DNA of 64,000 nt from Atrina japonica (taxonomy: Eukaryota; Mollusca; Bivalvia; Pterioida; Pinnidae). Position 1 is the stretch's first letter; each line of letters starts with the position of its first letter. The DNA lies in the NCBI GenBank assembly GCA_030159075.1, contig BROG01000135.1, forward strand, positions 996,501-1,060,500, in the 5' to 3' direction. The position numbers were made by a program, and so were the translations under genes. This document shows, in pieces, positions 46,464 through 60,663 of the stretch. The notes under the pieces are model-generated. The model saw only the letters and a program-made list of their open reading frames with translations, was not told the origin of the DNA and searched no databases.

Positions 46464-47238
46464 AAACTTGTTTATATATGTCATAAATTGGAACATGCAC
46501 AAGTAGCCATTATAGGCAGGTGACGGATCCAGGCCTTTTCACCCCAATAATCTAAATGACAGGCTCTTTTTCTGTTATATTTGACTATTCTATTAATTAT
46601 GATTTACAAGGCAGAAAGGGTTTAAGAACTTTCAGAGCAATGAAATATTCCATAGCAACAGTCAAAATGTCTGGCACTTTTCTTGCAGCTTCATATGTTG
46701 CCATAGAAACAAGAAAAAAATGTCTTGTTGTTAAAACGTAAATCAACAAAACAAATATCTACCAATCTACAGCAATAAAATGATCAAGCTTCATTAATTT
46801 TTCATTTATGTCTATTTCAGTTTAAGAATTCAACCAATCACCTAAGACTGATGCCCATGGCATTAGATCAGATAAGAGAAGCGTTACGTGCCTCACCCTT
46901 AAACATCAGCCATAAAGCAACTAGAGCGAAGTCTCTAATGCCAACCAATATCCAACTCTCATGAATAGTTGATGTTTAACACCCAGCAATATTGGCTAAA
47001 TTACTTAACGTACTGTGATCCTCAGCTGGCTGATACAGTTATCTCCCCTGGATTTTGGTTTATAACAATTTGTGTAAATAATTCAGACAGTTTGTCCATG
47101 GTTTTGATGCAGTAAGTCATTGATTTTGTTATTTTATTATCAAGAGAATGTTCTGTAAAGCTTCTAACACATCGTAAGATATGGATTATATATAATGTAT
47201 ACCATAAAGCAGAGAGACAAGATACTGTATAGGAATAC

Positions 47239-47240
<2 letters not shown>

Positions 47241-47306
<66 letters not shown>
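47241..47306. repeat. (AT)n microsatellite
   Basis: About 65 bp of perfect alternating AT. Confidence 0.96.
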
Positions 47307-47311
<5 letters not shown>

Positions 47312-47861
47312 TATGCGCCGTTTGATGTCATGTTTGAGTCATGCTTGGTATAGTTTTTTATGACATGGCGTAAAGCGTGACACTACTATTTAGTGTCATA
47401 ATCAAAGACATAAACCCTTTATAGGGTCAATGTCCCCTAGTGCCAAGCTTTTACCGAATCATCAAAAATATCATAATTACACTATCACATAGCAGGCCAT
47501 TTAATTGTGACATCATAATGGAAAAGTTTGCTAAGAGGTGTTGGGCCTTTTGTGAAAGGTCGATTGTCAAATATCATCTGAAAATTTGTAACCTTCACTT
47601 CCTTAGTTAACAAGATCACAGTCAAGATTAATCAAGAATCTGGGAACAAGCCTGGCCCCTATTTAATTGAATGTTTTACACTTAAACTGACAGCTTTCCC
47701 TAAGTATATTGAGATGACCGACTCAAATTGGTCTGATTAGTGAGGATGCCTCTTCAGTGATGTTCCATTGGTTTTTTGGGGTTTTTTTTTTCAGATATTC
47801 CTCAAGAGATTGAAAACTTATCTTGTGGTCTTCAATGAGGTGGTCCACCATATATATATAT

Positions 47862-48008
47862 AGTGAAACCTGTATATAGGGTCCACCAAAGGGACCAGAA
47901 AATATCGGCATTTATGAGCAGGTGACCCTTACACACAGGTTCAAATTAGTTGAAGTTTAGTTAAAGTAACTGGCCTTTATAAACAGGTAATCCTTATATA
48001 GAGGAGGC

Positions 48009-48010
<2 letters not shown>
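47862..48010. mobile_element. pogo/Tigger-like MITE remnant
   Basis: TAGTGAAACCTGTATATAGG and ACCCTTACACACAGGTTCAA, with AGGTAATCCTTATATAGAGG beyond. It is diverged and bordered by AT/CT runs. Confidence 0.5.
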
Positions 48011-48050
<40 letters not shown>

Positions 48051-48572
48051 ATATAGTGTACATAGTCATTGCCTGTGAAATACACCATCAAATGCCTCAT
48101 AATTTTAAGGACATGTTAATTATCGCTAGGATCCAAGAATAATCCATTCAATAAAACAGAAATTGATTTGTAGCATATTGTACACACAGAGGTGGATCTA
48201 AAATGATCTTTTAATGATATAGAAATTGATTCTCAATATCACTCCCCACTAGAAACACACGTCTGTTACAAAGATCTATATTAGCGATGCGCTTACCGGT
48301 CATTATATCTGACACAAGGAGATAAGATACTGAACAACAATGAGAAGAATTAAAAAGAAAATCAATGAGAATGAGATAATGTTTATCCGCAATTGATTAT
48401 GTCCATCAGCATAGAAAATTTGTCAAGATGGATGATGGGGGAATTTACCCAGATGAGAAAACATATCCCCTGCTGAAATGCTGATTGCTTTTGTTGCTTT
48501 CTTTCTTTTTTAAGTTTTGGTTTTGTTTTCTATTTCAGATTGATTTGTTTCAACTGATACATGCAAATATGG

Positions 48573-48721
<149 letters not shown>

Positions 48722-49903
48722 GGGAAGGAAAAAAGAAATGTGGGCAAGGATTTCAAAATTATTGGAGATAAGAACATCAGAATTAAGTTTATTTTATTTT
48801 TTGCTATTATATATCCATCATTATCAGCAGCTGCATTACCATGTAGAGCTGAAGTGCTTCAAATGTTAATCAATGCTATAGATTGTAAACAATGGTTCTT
48901 TAGCATGGTAAGCATAACTATGGAACAGTATTTTGTGTGTACATGACACTTAGCAGTCATCTGTGCTCAATACACACTGTATGTGGCCTCTAATGGGACC
49001 AGTCCTTTTATTCCTACAATAAAGTCCTCTCCCCTGATTATAGTCCCTACAAAATTGAAGTTGAAATCTGCCAAAATTTCTTTTTTTTGAGACATCATAG
49101 AGTTGGAGCATGGCAACACACAATGACAGCTGTAGGTAGCCATAAGAGTTTGATTTTGGTGACCTTGATGACATTTAAGGACCACAAATTCACTTGGCCT
49201 CTGTACAAAATTTTAACTCGCTGAGTAACAGCAAATTCTAAATCTTTTTACATCAATGTTCTTTGTCCGACAAGTACACGTACCTTTTGTAAGGTATATA
49301 TGCCGGCAGTTGTTAGCAGGAAGCACTCATTCATTGGGTGAAATCAAGCTTTACTATTCATAACAAGCGTAGTAAAACAAAACTATCAACACATTGTGTA
49401 AGAATCGGTTAACAAAAGAACTGTCATAACTTATACACTTACTACACTATTTGTCACTGACGCTGATACCGTTAAAATAACTTGACACCGTGCATCTTTA
49501 CTCATATACGAAGGCATGGCTCAAAATATATATCAAAATACAAATCCGTCTTCTTTCATTGATTTTTCTATTAAAGGACATAAAAGCATAATTTATCACA
49601 TTTCAGAATACGTTATTCCCATCATGAGCTATCCAGTTCTATCCTTTTGTCTCGTAACAAATTGTTCTTAATACGCTGTGAGGCCCAAACCCCACAATAA
49701 TTTTGGTGATTATGACAAGTTTTGTAAATCAATTTTTCAATGTGAGGGATATTCTTATTGATGAAATGATATTGAATGGATAAACAAAGTTGTGTGTCTT
49801 CCCGTCAGATCTGATTGGATAAATCCGTATGATTTATCACTGCAAATAATTCATTTGTTATAATTATACATAAATGTAATCATATCTGAAATTGATATTA
49901 CGG

Positions 49904-49993
49904 TAATTCAACAACCTCTGAAAAACAATAGATTCTTCTGTAAGACAATGACTTAGACCAGTCCAAATGTGTCTTTAGGGGTAAATGGGTTAA
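49904..49993. mobile_element. TTAA-type hairpin MITE
   Basis: TAATTCAACAACCTCTGAAA, CAATAGATTCTTCTGTAA, GACTTAGACCAGTCCAAATG and TTTAGGGGTAAATGGGTTAA. Confidence 0.78.
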
Positions 49994-50366
49994 TGAAGTA
50001 ACATGGCTCAATTTTCAGAAATACAAAATTTTCCTTTTTTTAATTATTTTACATTGAAAACAATTGTTAATATATTTTGGTTTCCTTTGCTATCCCGCTC
50101 CAGATTGCTATATTTCACATACGATCCTCCACAGTGTTTGTGATCAATGTATAAAAAGTGGACATTCAACACCATTGAAATGTACATAAATGTATATGTA
50201 AATGAGTTATACATGCAATTGTTTGTTTATTTGTTTGTTTTGGTGCTGTTGTTATCCTTTTATTCAATCATTTTCGCTGTACATTTGTTCTTTAAAATTT
50301 TGCTAAGATAATTTCAGAGTCTATATGCACATGTATGTACAATACATTAGGACTTACAGGATGACT

Positions 50367-50446
50367 AAAGCTTACATGTAAGATACACATTGGAAGCTTA
50401 CATGTAAGATACACATTGGAAGCTTACATGTAAGATACACATTGGA
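50367..50446. repeat. 26-bp tandem repeat, three units
   Basis: Three near-perfect AAGCTTACATGTAAGATACA CATTGG units. Confidence 0.9.
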
Positions 50447-50712
50447 ACCTCCCTATTAAGACCACCTTTTTGACTCAAACTGGTGTGATTAGTGAGGTGG
50501 TCTCTTGAGTGAGTTTCTGTATTCATTTAATTATTTATTATCAAGAGACTAGAGATTGATAGGTCTGAAGTGTGAGGTGATCTCCAACGTGAGGTGGTAT
50601 TCTAAGTGAGGTGGTCTCCTAAGCAAGGTGATCTCCTAAGTGAGGTGATCTCCTAAGTGAGGTGATCTCCTAAGTGAGGTGGTCTTTATAATTAGGTGAG
50701 CTTTCACTGTAT
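50447..50712. mobile_element. pogo-like MITE with internal 17-bp repeats
   Basis: Left GGAACCTCCCTATTAAGACC, right AGGTGAGCTTTCACTGTATA. The middle (about 50.57-50.69 kb) contains GTGAGGTGATCTCCTAA repeated about six times, apparently amplified from the element's own GTGAGGTGGTCTCTTGA motif. Confidence 0.6.
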
Positions 50713-53700
50713 ACACATGTAACATTTTTAATTTTTTTTCCCCAAGTTACAACACGTTTAAAACAAGACTCCAGACTATTTATATCTAAGGTCAAGGCCT
50801 TGAAGATTTCCAAACCTCTGCCAGTTACAGTAATATGATTATCACCTCAGATCAAAATCAGTCTTGAGGTTTGAACCCTAGAACTTCAGCTGGAGAACCC
50901 AGTGCTCCGTCAGTGTTATCAAAAAAAGCTCTGACTGTCAATATGACAACCGTGACATGTAATTTTTGTAAATTTACACATATCTTGATGCAGAGACCAC
51001 TAAAACAGGGACACTTTTATTTCACGAGACACGTATTATGCAAAGGATGTGAAGAATGCAAAACATTATATGTAATTGTTCACTGTCGGAGGACAGAGAG
51101 TGGCGTATATATTCAGACATCACAACTGCATAATCTTTAAATCAAATCTAAGACCAAGCACAGACTACGTAAAACCTAAAAATTATAAAGTAAAACCGTT
51201 AAATGCTCTGATTCTTAATCAGGAACGATTACAAATGTACACTTATGTCACTTCAAATTACTTGAACTGTCAACTATCATCTAGATCACTCATGCGTTTG
51301 ATTTAATGCATACTTTAACATACAATTCTATTATGTTACATCATTGTAAAGCTTTCAGTTCTCATGGAGTAAGTAGGGGGTGATGTGAATTTGAGTTTTC
51401 AAGATGACTAAACAAAATTATGGATGTGGTATTAAAGATGTGAGCTGGATTTAAACCCCAATACAAGTAAATGCTGGTCTACATCCACTGGTACATTAAT
51501 GGAGTATCAAAAGAGGTTTTACTTAATTAAATGAATCATCTTTTTTTTTTTAAATGACTGTTCCAAAAAGATGTTATTTGGTTACCCAGACAATGGTTTT
51601 CAAGGTATCGTAATTTATACAAATGCACATTTAGTTTATAAGATATCCCCAATATGTAAAACAAATATGAGGTGGATCCAAAGGTAAAAAATATATATTT
51701 CATTTCCAGTTGTTAATATTGTATAGAACAGATAAAATTTGAAATTATATATTTAAAGGCAAAAATGATACTTCAATACTTTTCCCCCATGGTGAGCCCC
51801 TTGGAGTAGCCATTCAGTGAAATTAGTGAAGTCAGTATCCTTCTTATTCAGTAATTGATGTTTCATTGACATTCCAATACAGCTCTGATACTTGTATTGT
51901 TTATCTCTGTTATAAAGTCTCTGTGGATATGCAGTAAGTCACTACACCAATCATGTAGCTTATAATTGTTGTGGGGTCCCCAACAGGGAGTTTTTATAGA
52001 TAAAAGGTTCCATATTAAATGGGTAGCTAATGCCTGGTTTGGGAATATTTCAAATATAGAGGGTGCATGTAGGCCTATGATAATTTTTTTAAAATATGGA
52101 ACAGTAAATTATATTAAAAATATATGAAGATTTCATATTTTTTTTTAGATTTTCATAAATTTAACTGGAGTAAATAAATAAGGTTTTTCACATCTTTATA
52201 ATAGGTTAATCAAATGTTTCAGCCACAGGATATTGATACCATAATACTGTACGATTACGAGAATACAAAAGCATAATTCCCAGGGCAGAGGATCATGAAA
52301 ATATAATCAACAAACAAAAAATGTCGTCAAATAAATAATTGAAAAATTTTCCTGTAGAAATTATGTGACATAGGTTTTTGATTAATAATTATCTTGGAAG
52401 CTCAATTTGAACCCAGAATGGAAAATAGTATCAAAAACGTGCAGAATGAAAAAAAATGGCAGCGATTAAGAGCCAGCATTCTTTTATATTCATTGAAGCT
52501 TGGACCATCGGTAATGGTGATCTATCATGCAGTACATTTCTACGTGATGCCTGTATTGATTGATCAAACATCTGATGGAGTCATTATGGGAGGATTTAAA
52601 TAGACACAGGTAAATTGTCTGTGGAGAAACAGACTTGTACAGGTGTAATATGTACCTGCGATATCTTTGAAGAGGACAAAAGCGATAAAAATTAATGCTT
52701 GTGCGACACAGAATAAAAAAAATGTGACAGAAATATACATGAAACTGTGAAAATGGTTCTCTGGCTCATCAAAATGTTTGAACACATGTACCTAATCAAT
52801 ATAGCTATGATCATTTCTAAAGCATCTGGAAGACTAGATGAGTAAACAAGTTCAGAGTAACAATCAATTGGGTATTGATTAAATTGTGTAGATGTGCTAT
52901 ACCATATTGATAGTGATCAAAATGCACAAAGAAAATAAAATTAGCAGGATATGTGTTTCTCTGAGCATTGTCTGACGATAGATTCTGCAATAAATGCCAG
53001 AGTTGTTTTTCCCCAGTGTCACAAATAATTCCGTCTCCCTCTCGAGCCCACTGTTCTATGCGTTTGTAGTTTTCGACAAGACTGATTAATTTAGAGAATT
53101 ACATGGGTATCTAAGGCAAAGCTTTATAAATATTTAATTGGGGGAATATTAACTTGGAAAAACAAAGACAAGTCTGTCGATATTGCTGATGCATTAGGAA
53201 TGATTACAACTAAAAACTTTCACCTTAATTCACTTGTCGGGATGACAAAAGAATTCATGTGGTTACTGCCTGCGAAGCAAGTACAGAAGCTACCGAGTAG
53301 AGTCATGCAATTAGGCCATTAAATAAGCTTCTGCACTGTTCGTTCTTGATTAAGAAAATCTTTGGCACTGCTGACATACCTTACTTTTTCCTCATCTATT
53401 AATGGCAGATACATGCTTTTAAGCATGCGGATATTGAGATTGGAATATGTTCACTTCAATATCAAGAATAACTGGCCCCTTATTTCACATTTGAACTCAT
53501 CTATATCATACGATGGTTGAGGCTATTTCAGATTCTGGGTAATAACGCAAAGTCCTAATTTCCTGCAAGTGTCTGTCACATGCCATGACACAGAGCACTG
53601 ACACCGAGATGATGTCACAGGAAACGTTGAAAATGATTAAAAGATGTTACAGGAAATTGACAATCATTGACATCAACATTGTCCTTCAGAAATGAGGTCA

Positions 53701-55849
53701 TTGATCTTATAGTTCAAGAGATGAGTAAACGAAAATGTCAACAGAATGATTGCTGGCCACTGTGTCCAGCGAAAATTACCTTATTTTTCAACCAATGTTC
53801 AATTAGCCAAATGAAGATGTACTAGATAAGCAAAAACTTGCAATTTGTTTTTAACAGATACATGTAGCATACATGTATTTGGATGGAAGTGATTTTGGGG
53901 GGCACCTGTTTTATTTACAATTAATCAATGTGACTAATTACTGGACATGCATAATTACCTGACACTGAGCTATATTCATCTAAAGTATTTTATATGCTAA
54001 AAATTACGGTTATGATTTGATCATCAATCGTCCAAGACTGGCATTTACAAACCTCCGAAAATGAACTAATGGCTGACCAAACTGACCACACTACTACTGA
54101 GGAACCAGTCAGATCATGAGAAAAGAATCCAATGATTCTGAAAGCCTGCATTCACAAATCAACTAAATAATCCAGTTTTATATACAATCAACACAAGACT
54201 ATTGTAATAAATATATGAATATTGAAATCTTTATCATGATAAGGTTTCTATGATTTAAAAAAATTTTTTGCAATAAATAAATAAGCTGTTGTCATAAAGA
54301 GAGAATCTAAACAATATAGACATCAGTGTCGATCTGAAGCTTGACACCAGAAAACAGTAGATACATCTACTTGACAAGAGATACTACACTTCATCATTTT
54401 GATGAATCTCAAAGCAAACATTGATCAGACCAGGATGCCTAATTGTAATTAATGCCTGTTCCATATAACACCATTCGTCTTTATTATCTCGTGACAAGAA
54501 GCAAAGACGGAACAAAATAACTCTGGTGTCTTATCCTAAATCTCATTTCTTAAACAAACGATTATCTTAAATATTTCTCCTATACTGAGGAAGAACTTCA
54601 ACAATGTTATAATGTGAAATATGTAAGTTGTCGCAAGCTCTCATTTAAATGTGGAAGATTTATAACCGGTCATACCAAATTGATCTCCCTAGTTCCCTTG
54701 TGCTTAAAATGGACCGATTCGTAGACTTGAGTATTTCAATCAATGAAAATTTTTAAGAGTGTATATATAGAATAAACAAAGTAACGGTAAATGAAAATAC
54801 TTAGCACAGGTTAGATTTATGGAACTTCAGATGAAGCTGGAAATTTTTCCATATATGGTGACTAAAAACTTCTCAGAAGAAATGAAAAAGAAGTGAAAAT
54901 TTAGAGTGTTTTGATTGGTCCTTTGTTACTGTTTATCAATGGAACATGTCTAGCACAAGTTCAAACCCGAGGCTGGTCACCGTATTTTCCCTATAAAGTA
55001 AACAACTTTTCTTTTTTAACCGTTTCCTTCAAGTTGTGTATCTATAATAGACGGGCGAATTCTTCATTAATGAGGATGTTGCATGCACTAATATATATAA
55101 AAGTATGAGTCACAATGGAAAATCAATTTTAGTTATCAAAATATATATCTCATACCATTAGAACAAAGGTCAGTTGGTACGGCAGTTTACTTTTTTAGAT
55201 CTTAGCAATTGTTGTCACTTTAAAACATACATGTTCACAGTTAGATATAGCTTCATAGACATGATAAAATAATCAGGGAGGTGGGGAGGTTTGCAGTTTC
55301 TGTTTGTTTGTCCATGCCATTAACGAAATTCATAAAAAGACTTTACGACTCTTCAGTCCGCCAAGAGAACTATTGCTTTTGAGAAACCATTGTTTGCTTA
55401 CCAGCCATACACAAAGCCCGATTATAAGACAAGTGTCGTAGGGCGAAACATGAATTATTGACATTGCGCTCTATCCTGTGTGAATAAGCCTACGTAATAT
55501 ATTTTTTTGCAAACAATTTTGACTTTGAATAAGTAAATGGGTTTTTTGTGAAGTTTTCTGCTATTTTAGGTTCTCAAAAGATCTTCATATCAATAAAGAA
55601 ATCAATGTGTTTGTTGAACAAGCACTTCAGATGTGTATTACGTGGATTTTAAAAGCTGTAGCCACAAGGCACCAAGAAGTCAATTTCATTTAAATTGATA
55701 GTATTGAAATTGAAAACTGATGGTGGGGTATTGACAGACTGACAGACAGTCAAATCAATGGATTGATGGATGCTTGCATAATCAACGAGACAGATTTAGG
55801 ACAAAAACAACAGCCACCAATTCAGAAGTACTTGTGACTGATATAAAGC

Positions 55850-56035
55850 ATCTCTCTCTCTCTCTCTCTCTCTCTATTTTATCCCCCACCTCTCAACAGC
55901 AAATCTATAAAATGTGACAAAGTAGAGAGGTATAACCCTCTTTCTCTTAACTCTCTTTCTCCCTCCCTTCCACCCCCTCTTTCTCTAACTCTCTTTCTCC
56001 CTCCCTTCCCTCCCCTTTTTCTCTAACTCTCTCTC
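55850..56035. repeat. (CT)n and pyrimidine-rich tandem repeat
   Basis: (CT)n at 55851-55874, then two units of CTCTTTCTCTAACTCTCTTT CTCCCTCCCTTCC. Confidence 0.85.
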
Positions 56036-57469
56036 AATGTACTTCTGTTAAAGAGTACACTAATTCATCATTCTGGTCAATCACTGGACACAAGAGATGA
56101 CCAATTAACATCAGTTTCAAATGTCAAATATGATGAATGCCTGGTAATGTAATCTGTTGGGAATTCCCCTAATCTATTTTTGGTACCACTGGTGATATGT
56201 CAACAGTGATGTGTCAACCCAGTGTGTTTAGTTGTAACATTTATTCTGCCACTAGCAAGGTCAGATCCTGCACAACAAATGAAAGATTTATTATTGTGGT
56301 CATAAATAACAAATGCTCCCTTCCATTACACTAAAATAAATACCATGGATACTTAACAGATAAAAAAATCTAGGAGATTGAGATTTTATTTTCTATATAT
56401 GTAGAAATCTTTCAAATGAGTAAAGACTGATACATTGCTAGTATCGCATACTAGATATTATGATATTTTTCAAAATAATAAAATATTGGGTGTAAAACAT
56501 TTTCCACACTTAACTTTACAAATTAATTGATTCAGAAGTTCGAGTTATTTTATAGAAATTTAATTAATCTTCATGGGAGAAAATAAAAATTCTCCAGATA
56601 TTTACTTGATTTCAATTCATCTAAAGCTGAAATCTTGTGAGAGAAGAATATAGATATACATTGTCAATGAAAAGCTTTAACGCTACACTGTTATCTTGTT
56701 AGTGTGTAAACATTATGTTGATCTGTCTCGTGATTTTGTATGTAACAATGATGCCGAAATAGAAAAAGGCTTGATTACAAGAACAATTACTCTCCGTAAA
56801 TTCTCACGGGAGACATATATGACGTCATAATGCCATTTTGTTTTCAGTCTGATTTGTATAAAATGCTTTTAATTTTTGTGTACGAAGTATTCTATCCATT
56901 TCTGTACTGCATTAATCTGATGAGCAAATTTTCATAATAACGATCGTTTTCAGGCCATTTTGTTTCTATCTGTAGATACGTAAAGATGTAACTCAAGCAT
57001 ACATCATGGAGGTGCTTTGTTTGCGACACAAAAGGCTCGGAAACATACAATTTCATTATTTCTGTATTTAAAGCTAATTCACTAACACCACTAAAGAAAG
57101 ATAATAACTCTCAACTTGATGGATTCACGAATCTGACCTAAAAAAAAAAACTGTAAATCTGAACAAATGTACAAATTAAATTGACAATCTCTACTTCAAG
57201 GATTCTCCCTAGGGAGAGTTCATTTTACAAATGCTGTTTCAGGAAATGCCAATTTTCTTTTTCTTTTTTTTTTTTATCTTTTGTTAGTGTGGCTATGAAG
57301 CACCAAATTATTTTGATGTTCAGATGAGGGATGTGGGACGGAAAAAACATTAAAACAGAATTAAATGACTTACAGGATAATTCTGATTTTGTTTTCACAC
57401 GGCTGAAATATTCAAACTTATCAACTGATGTAGCAGAAGTTCAAACATATTGACAAATGCAACGGGTGC

Positions 57470-57631
57470 TTGCCACAACAGTATGAAGAAACCGGTCTTA
57501 ATAGGAAGGTGGTCTTTATATAGAGTTTGATTTGTACTTAATTGGTACCATTGAGGACAGCAAAATACAGTTGTCTTTGTGACCAATTCGTCTTTATACA
57601 CAGGTGGTCGCTAAAGCAGGTTTTACGATAT
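57470..57631. mobile_element. pogo/Tigger-like palindromic MITE, inverted
   Basis: AAACCGGTCTTAATAGGAAG, GGTGGTCTTTATATAGAG, GTGACCAATTCGTCTTTATA and GCTAAAGCAGGTTTTACGATA match 23390-23567. Confidence 0.65.
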
Positions 57632-57658
57632 TGTTGGTACAATGGCTGTGCAATAATA

Positions 57659-58372
57659 TCGTACAATTCTATAGAAATGATGATACAGGTAGCCCACTAC
57701 CATCACACCGACTAACTGAGTTGACGAGAGCAGTTTCTAGGTCGTACAATTCTATAGAAATGATGCTGTACAGTAGCCCACTACCATCATACCGACTAAC
57801 TGAGCTGCCGAGAGCAGTTTCTAGGTCGTACAATTCTATAGAAATGATGCTGTACAGGTAGCCCACTACCATCACACCGACTAACTGAACTGCCGAGAGC
57901 AGTTTCTAGGTCGTACAATTGCTGTACAGGTAGCCCACTACCATCACACCGACTAACTGAACTGCCGAGAGCAGTTTCTAGGTCATACAATTCTATAGAA
58001 ATGATGCTGTACAGGTAGCCCACTACCATCACACCGACTAACTGAACTGCCGAGAGCAGTTTCTAGGTCATACAATTCTATAGAAATGATGCTGTACAGG
58101 TAGCCCACTACCATCACACCGACTAACTGAACTGCCGAGAGCAGTTTCTAGGTCGTACAATTCTATAGAAATGATGCTGTACAGTAGCCCACTACCATCA
58201 CACCGACTAACTGAACTGCCGAGAGCAGTTTCTAGGTCATACAATTCTATAGAAATGATGCTGTACAGGTTGCCCACTACCATCACACCGACTAACTGAG
58301 CTGCCGAGAGCAGTTTCTAGGTCGTACAATGCTGTACAGGTAGCCCACTACCATCACACCAACTAACTGAGC
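57659..58372. repeat. 85-bp minisatellite
   Basis: Eight to nine units of ACAATTCTATAGAAATGATG, CTGTACAGGTAGCCCACTAC, CATCACACCGACTAACTGAA and CTGCCGAGAGCAGTTTCTAG GTCGT. Two units lack the TCTATAGAAATGATG segment (about 68 bp). Each unit contains the short palindrome CTGCCGAGAGCAG. It starts next to the MITE at 57470-57631. Confidence 0.92.
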
Positions 58373-58824
58373 AGTATCAGATTCTATGATATTGGTTTCA
58401 GACATATTGAAGATTACTGTTAATTAATTTGTCCAAAGTAGAAAATGGAGTTAATATTTAATATAAGATGGAATTAGCTTCAAGCAACCAATGATTGCCG
58501 TGATTAAAATGTAATCATGTTCTGGTAGGAAATATCCAATAGGGGTCTTCTCAAAAATGTCTATAAAATTAATTTTCTAATATTATGGATCTGAGAGGGA
58601 CTGTATCAAATTATTCTTATCCACAGAGATATGTTTTTTGTATGACACATTAAACAGGTCATAGGCGGAATATACAAATGTAAATTTAAAACAAAATGAC
58701 AAAACCAATCTATAAATAACTCATCATGTAAACTTTGTGGCAGCCTGGTAGGGGCAGGGAAGGTTATTTGATTTGATTCAATGTTCACATCACTTCCAAG
58801 ACTTTTTCCAAATAATGCTTGGTT

Positions 58825-58912
58825 TTAACTCATCAACCCCTGAAAAACAATGGACTCTTCTGTAAATCAATAACTTAGACCAGTCAAAATGTGTCTTTAG
58901 GGGTGAATTTTA
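58825..58912. mobile_element. TTAA-type hairpin MITE
   Basis: TTAACTCATCAACCCCTGAA, CAATGGACTCTTCTGTAAAT, AACTTAGACCAGTCAAAATG and TTTAGGGGTGAATTTTA. Confidence 0.8.
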
Positions 58913-59129
58913 TTGTCACAAAATAACAGTATCAGTATATAAAAATTCAGTGAATTACCTCAGGGCTTAGTATTGAAATAGAAAGTCAGGGGTCTTTTGG
59001 GCAAGACTTTCCAGGGAAGTGTCATGTCACTAGTGACACAGAGTGACATTGGACCCTAATTGCATTGACGCAAGTCCATGGTACAGGTTAAACTCTGTGA
59101 CCTTTTACCTACAACTGACAACATTTCCA

Positions 59130-59455
59130 TATACAGTATTCACCCATTAAGCAACAATGTCCCTATAAATGCTCCCTCCCCCCTTTTTTTTTACATACGA
59201 TAAGGAATCTTTTTTATCTGGTTGACAAGGAGATGTGGACCTGAAAAACCATAAATAACAGTTTATCAGTAGCCTAAGCAACAGAACTATGTTGATAAGT
59301 GTCCTCAGTAATAACAACAACTTTACTACTGTTCCTTATAAAAAATTAACAGTTTTACGTCTAGTTGACTATTAAGCGGTCCCATTAAGCACCCTCCCGT
59401 ATTTTCCTGATTTTTGTAGCACCCTGGACACTTAACAGGTCAAATATGGTAAACG
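59130..59455. mobile_element. MITE related to 40440-40700
   Basis: TACAGTATTCACCCATTAAG at the left and, inverted, TACCATATTTGACCTGTTAA at the right make imperfect terminal inverted repeats. The interior TTGACAAGGAGATGTGGACC and TGAAAAACCATAAATAACAG match the copy at 40.5 kb. Confidence 0.65.
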
Positions 59456-60663
59456 AAATATATTCTTGGTGCAATCCCCTAAAATCAAATAAAGACTTCC
59501 CAATGTCAATTAATAATATGGTCCACTTTCACAAAATGGGGGTGATTGAATTATTATTACAAGTACATGTACAGTTGTTTTAATTTTTTTTTTCTCATAC
59601 ACCCCAGAAATGTGAGAGTGGACCTTTCCATCAATATAAATGGGTTAAACTAAATGTGGTTTCAGGTGTTAACAAGTTGAACTATGATAAAACAAACAAA
59701 GCAGTGACCAACAGTAGCAGACACTAACAATTTATTTTTTATGACCATTATTATACATTTAGAAGTGTTTAATATGAACTAAGTGCAGACTGCACACTCC
59801 ATTTTGAAGTGTATCTAATTCTCTAATTGTGGTACACTTATCACAAATAGCTCTTCACAAGTAACTATTACATTCTAACCATATTGATCTGTCATAAATT
59901 TTATAACCACTTCAAATCTCAAGTGCTACTCACCAAATGTACATGTACAACAAGTATGAGAGCCATTGAAAGGGGAGGTAATGCAATATATCAATTTATC
60001 GTAATTATAATAAGGGGAGATAACTACTTGATAAAAAAAAAAACAATACTGAAATGCCTTTTTTGTTCTTGTGGTTTTTTTTTATCCTGGATATAAGACA
60101 AAATTAAATACATTCAGGTTCTTTTCTCTACTGTTTAAAAGTCAACACTCGCAAAGAGTCATGAATTAACAATTCCTGTAAAAAGCAGACAAAATACCAA
60201 TGCACAAAAAAGAAGTCGTACAGGATAGTTTATACTCGTAAAGCCAGTAGATCAAATTGATGCATAACAAACAATAGCTGTGATACAGTGAAGCATCATT
60301 ATGTCCACACATAAAAAATCCAACACTTAACTTAACGTTTTACGAGGGACGGATTAGGCAATTGTCACCATATTTAACAATAAATGTCAACGCAGAAAGG
60401 CTGGTTTTGGTCAAGGCTCGCGCACAAGATATATGTACCAGTACACACATATGTATATACCAGTACATATATATATACATGTATATAGTTTTATGTTCTC
60501 TGATGGCAAACAGCAGTGTTCCTCGAATAATTTGTAAATTTCTAAATTCAAAAAATTCTTCTGTATTTTTCAGTTCTTTATTACATAAAAATAGTTGATG
60601 TTATATCTAAATTATCTGCAATCTTCAGACCAATGTATTAATTGCTCTATTGTAATTACCTAA

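Noticed and set aside
46152..46523. Long open frames of alternating Tyr-Ile
   Set aside because: They are the direct translation of an (AT)n tract; no codon bias or domain.
57361..57410. Minus-strand micro-exon between TTTCAG and GTAAGTCA (29 nt)
   Set aside because: Splice motifs look good, but 29 nt with no recognisable peptide and no partner exon of matching phase; probably chance.
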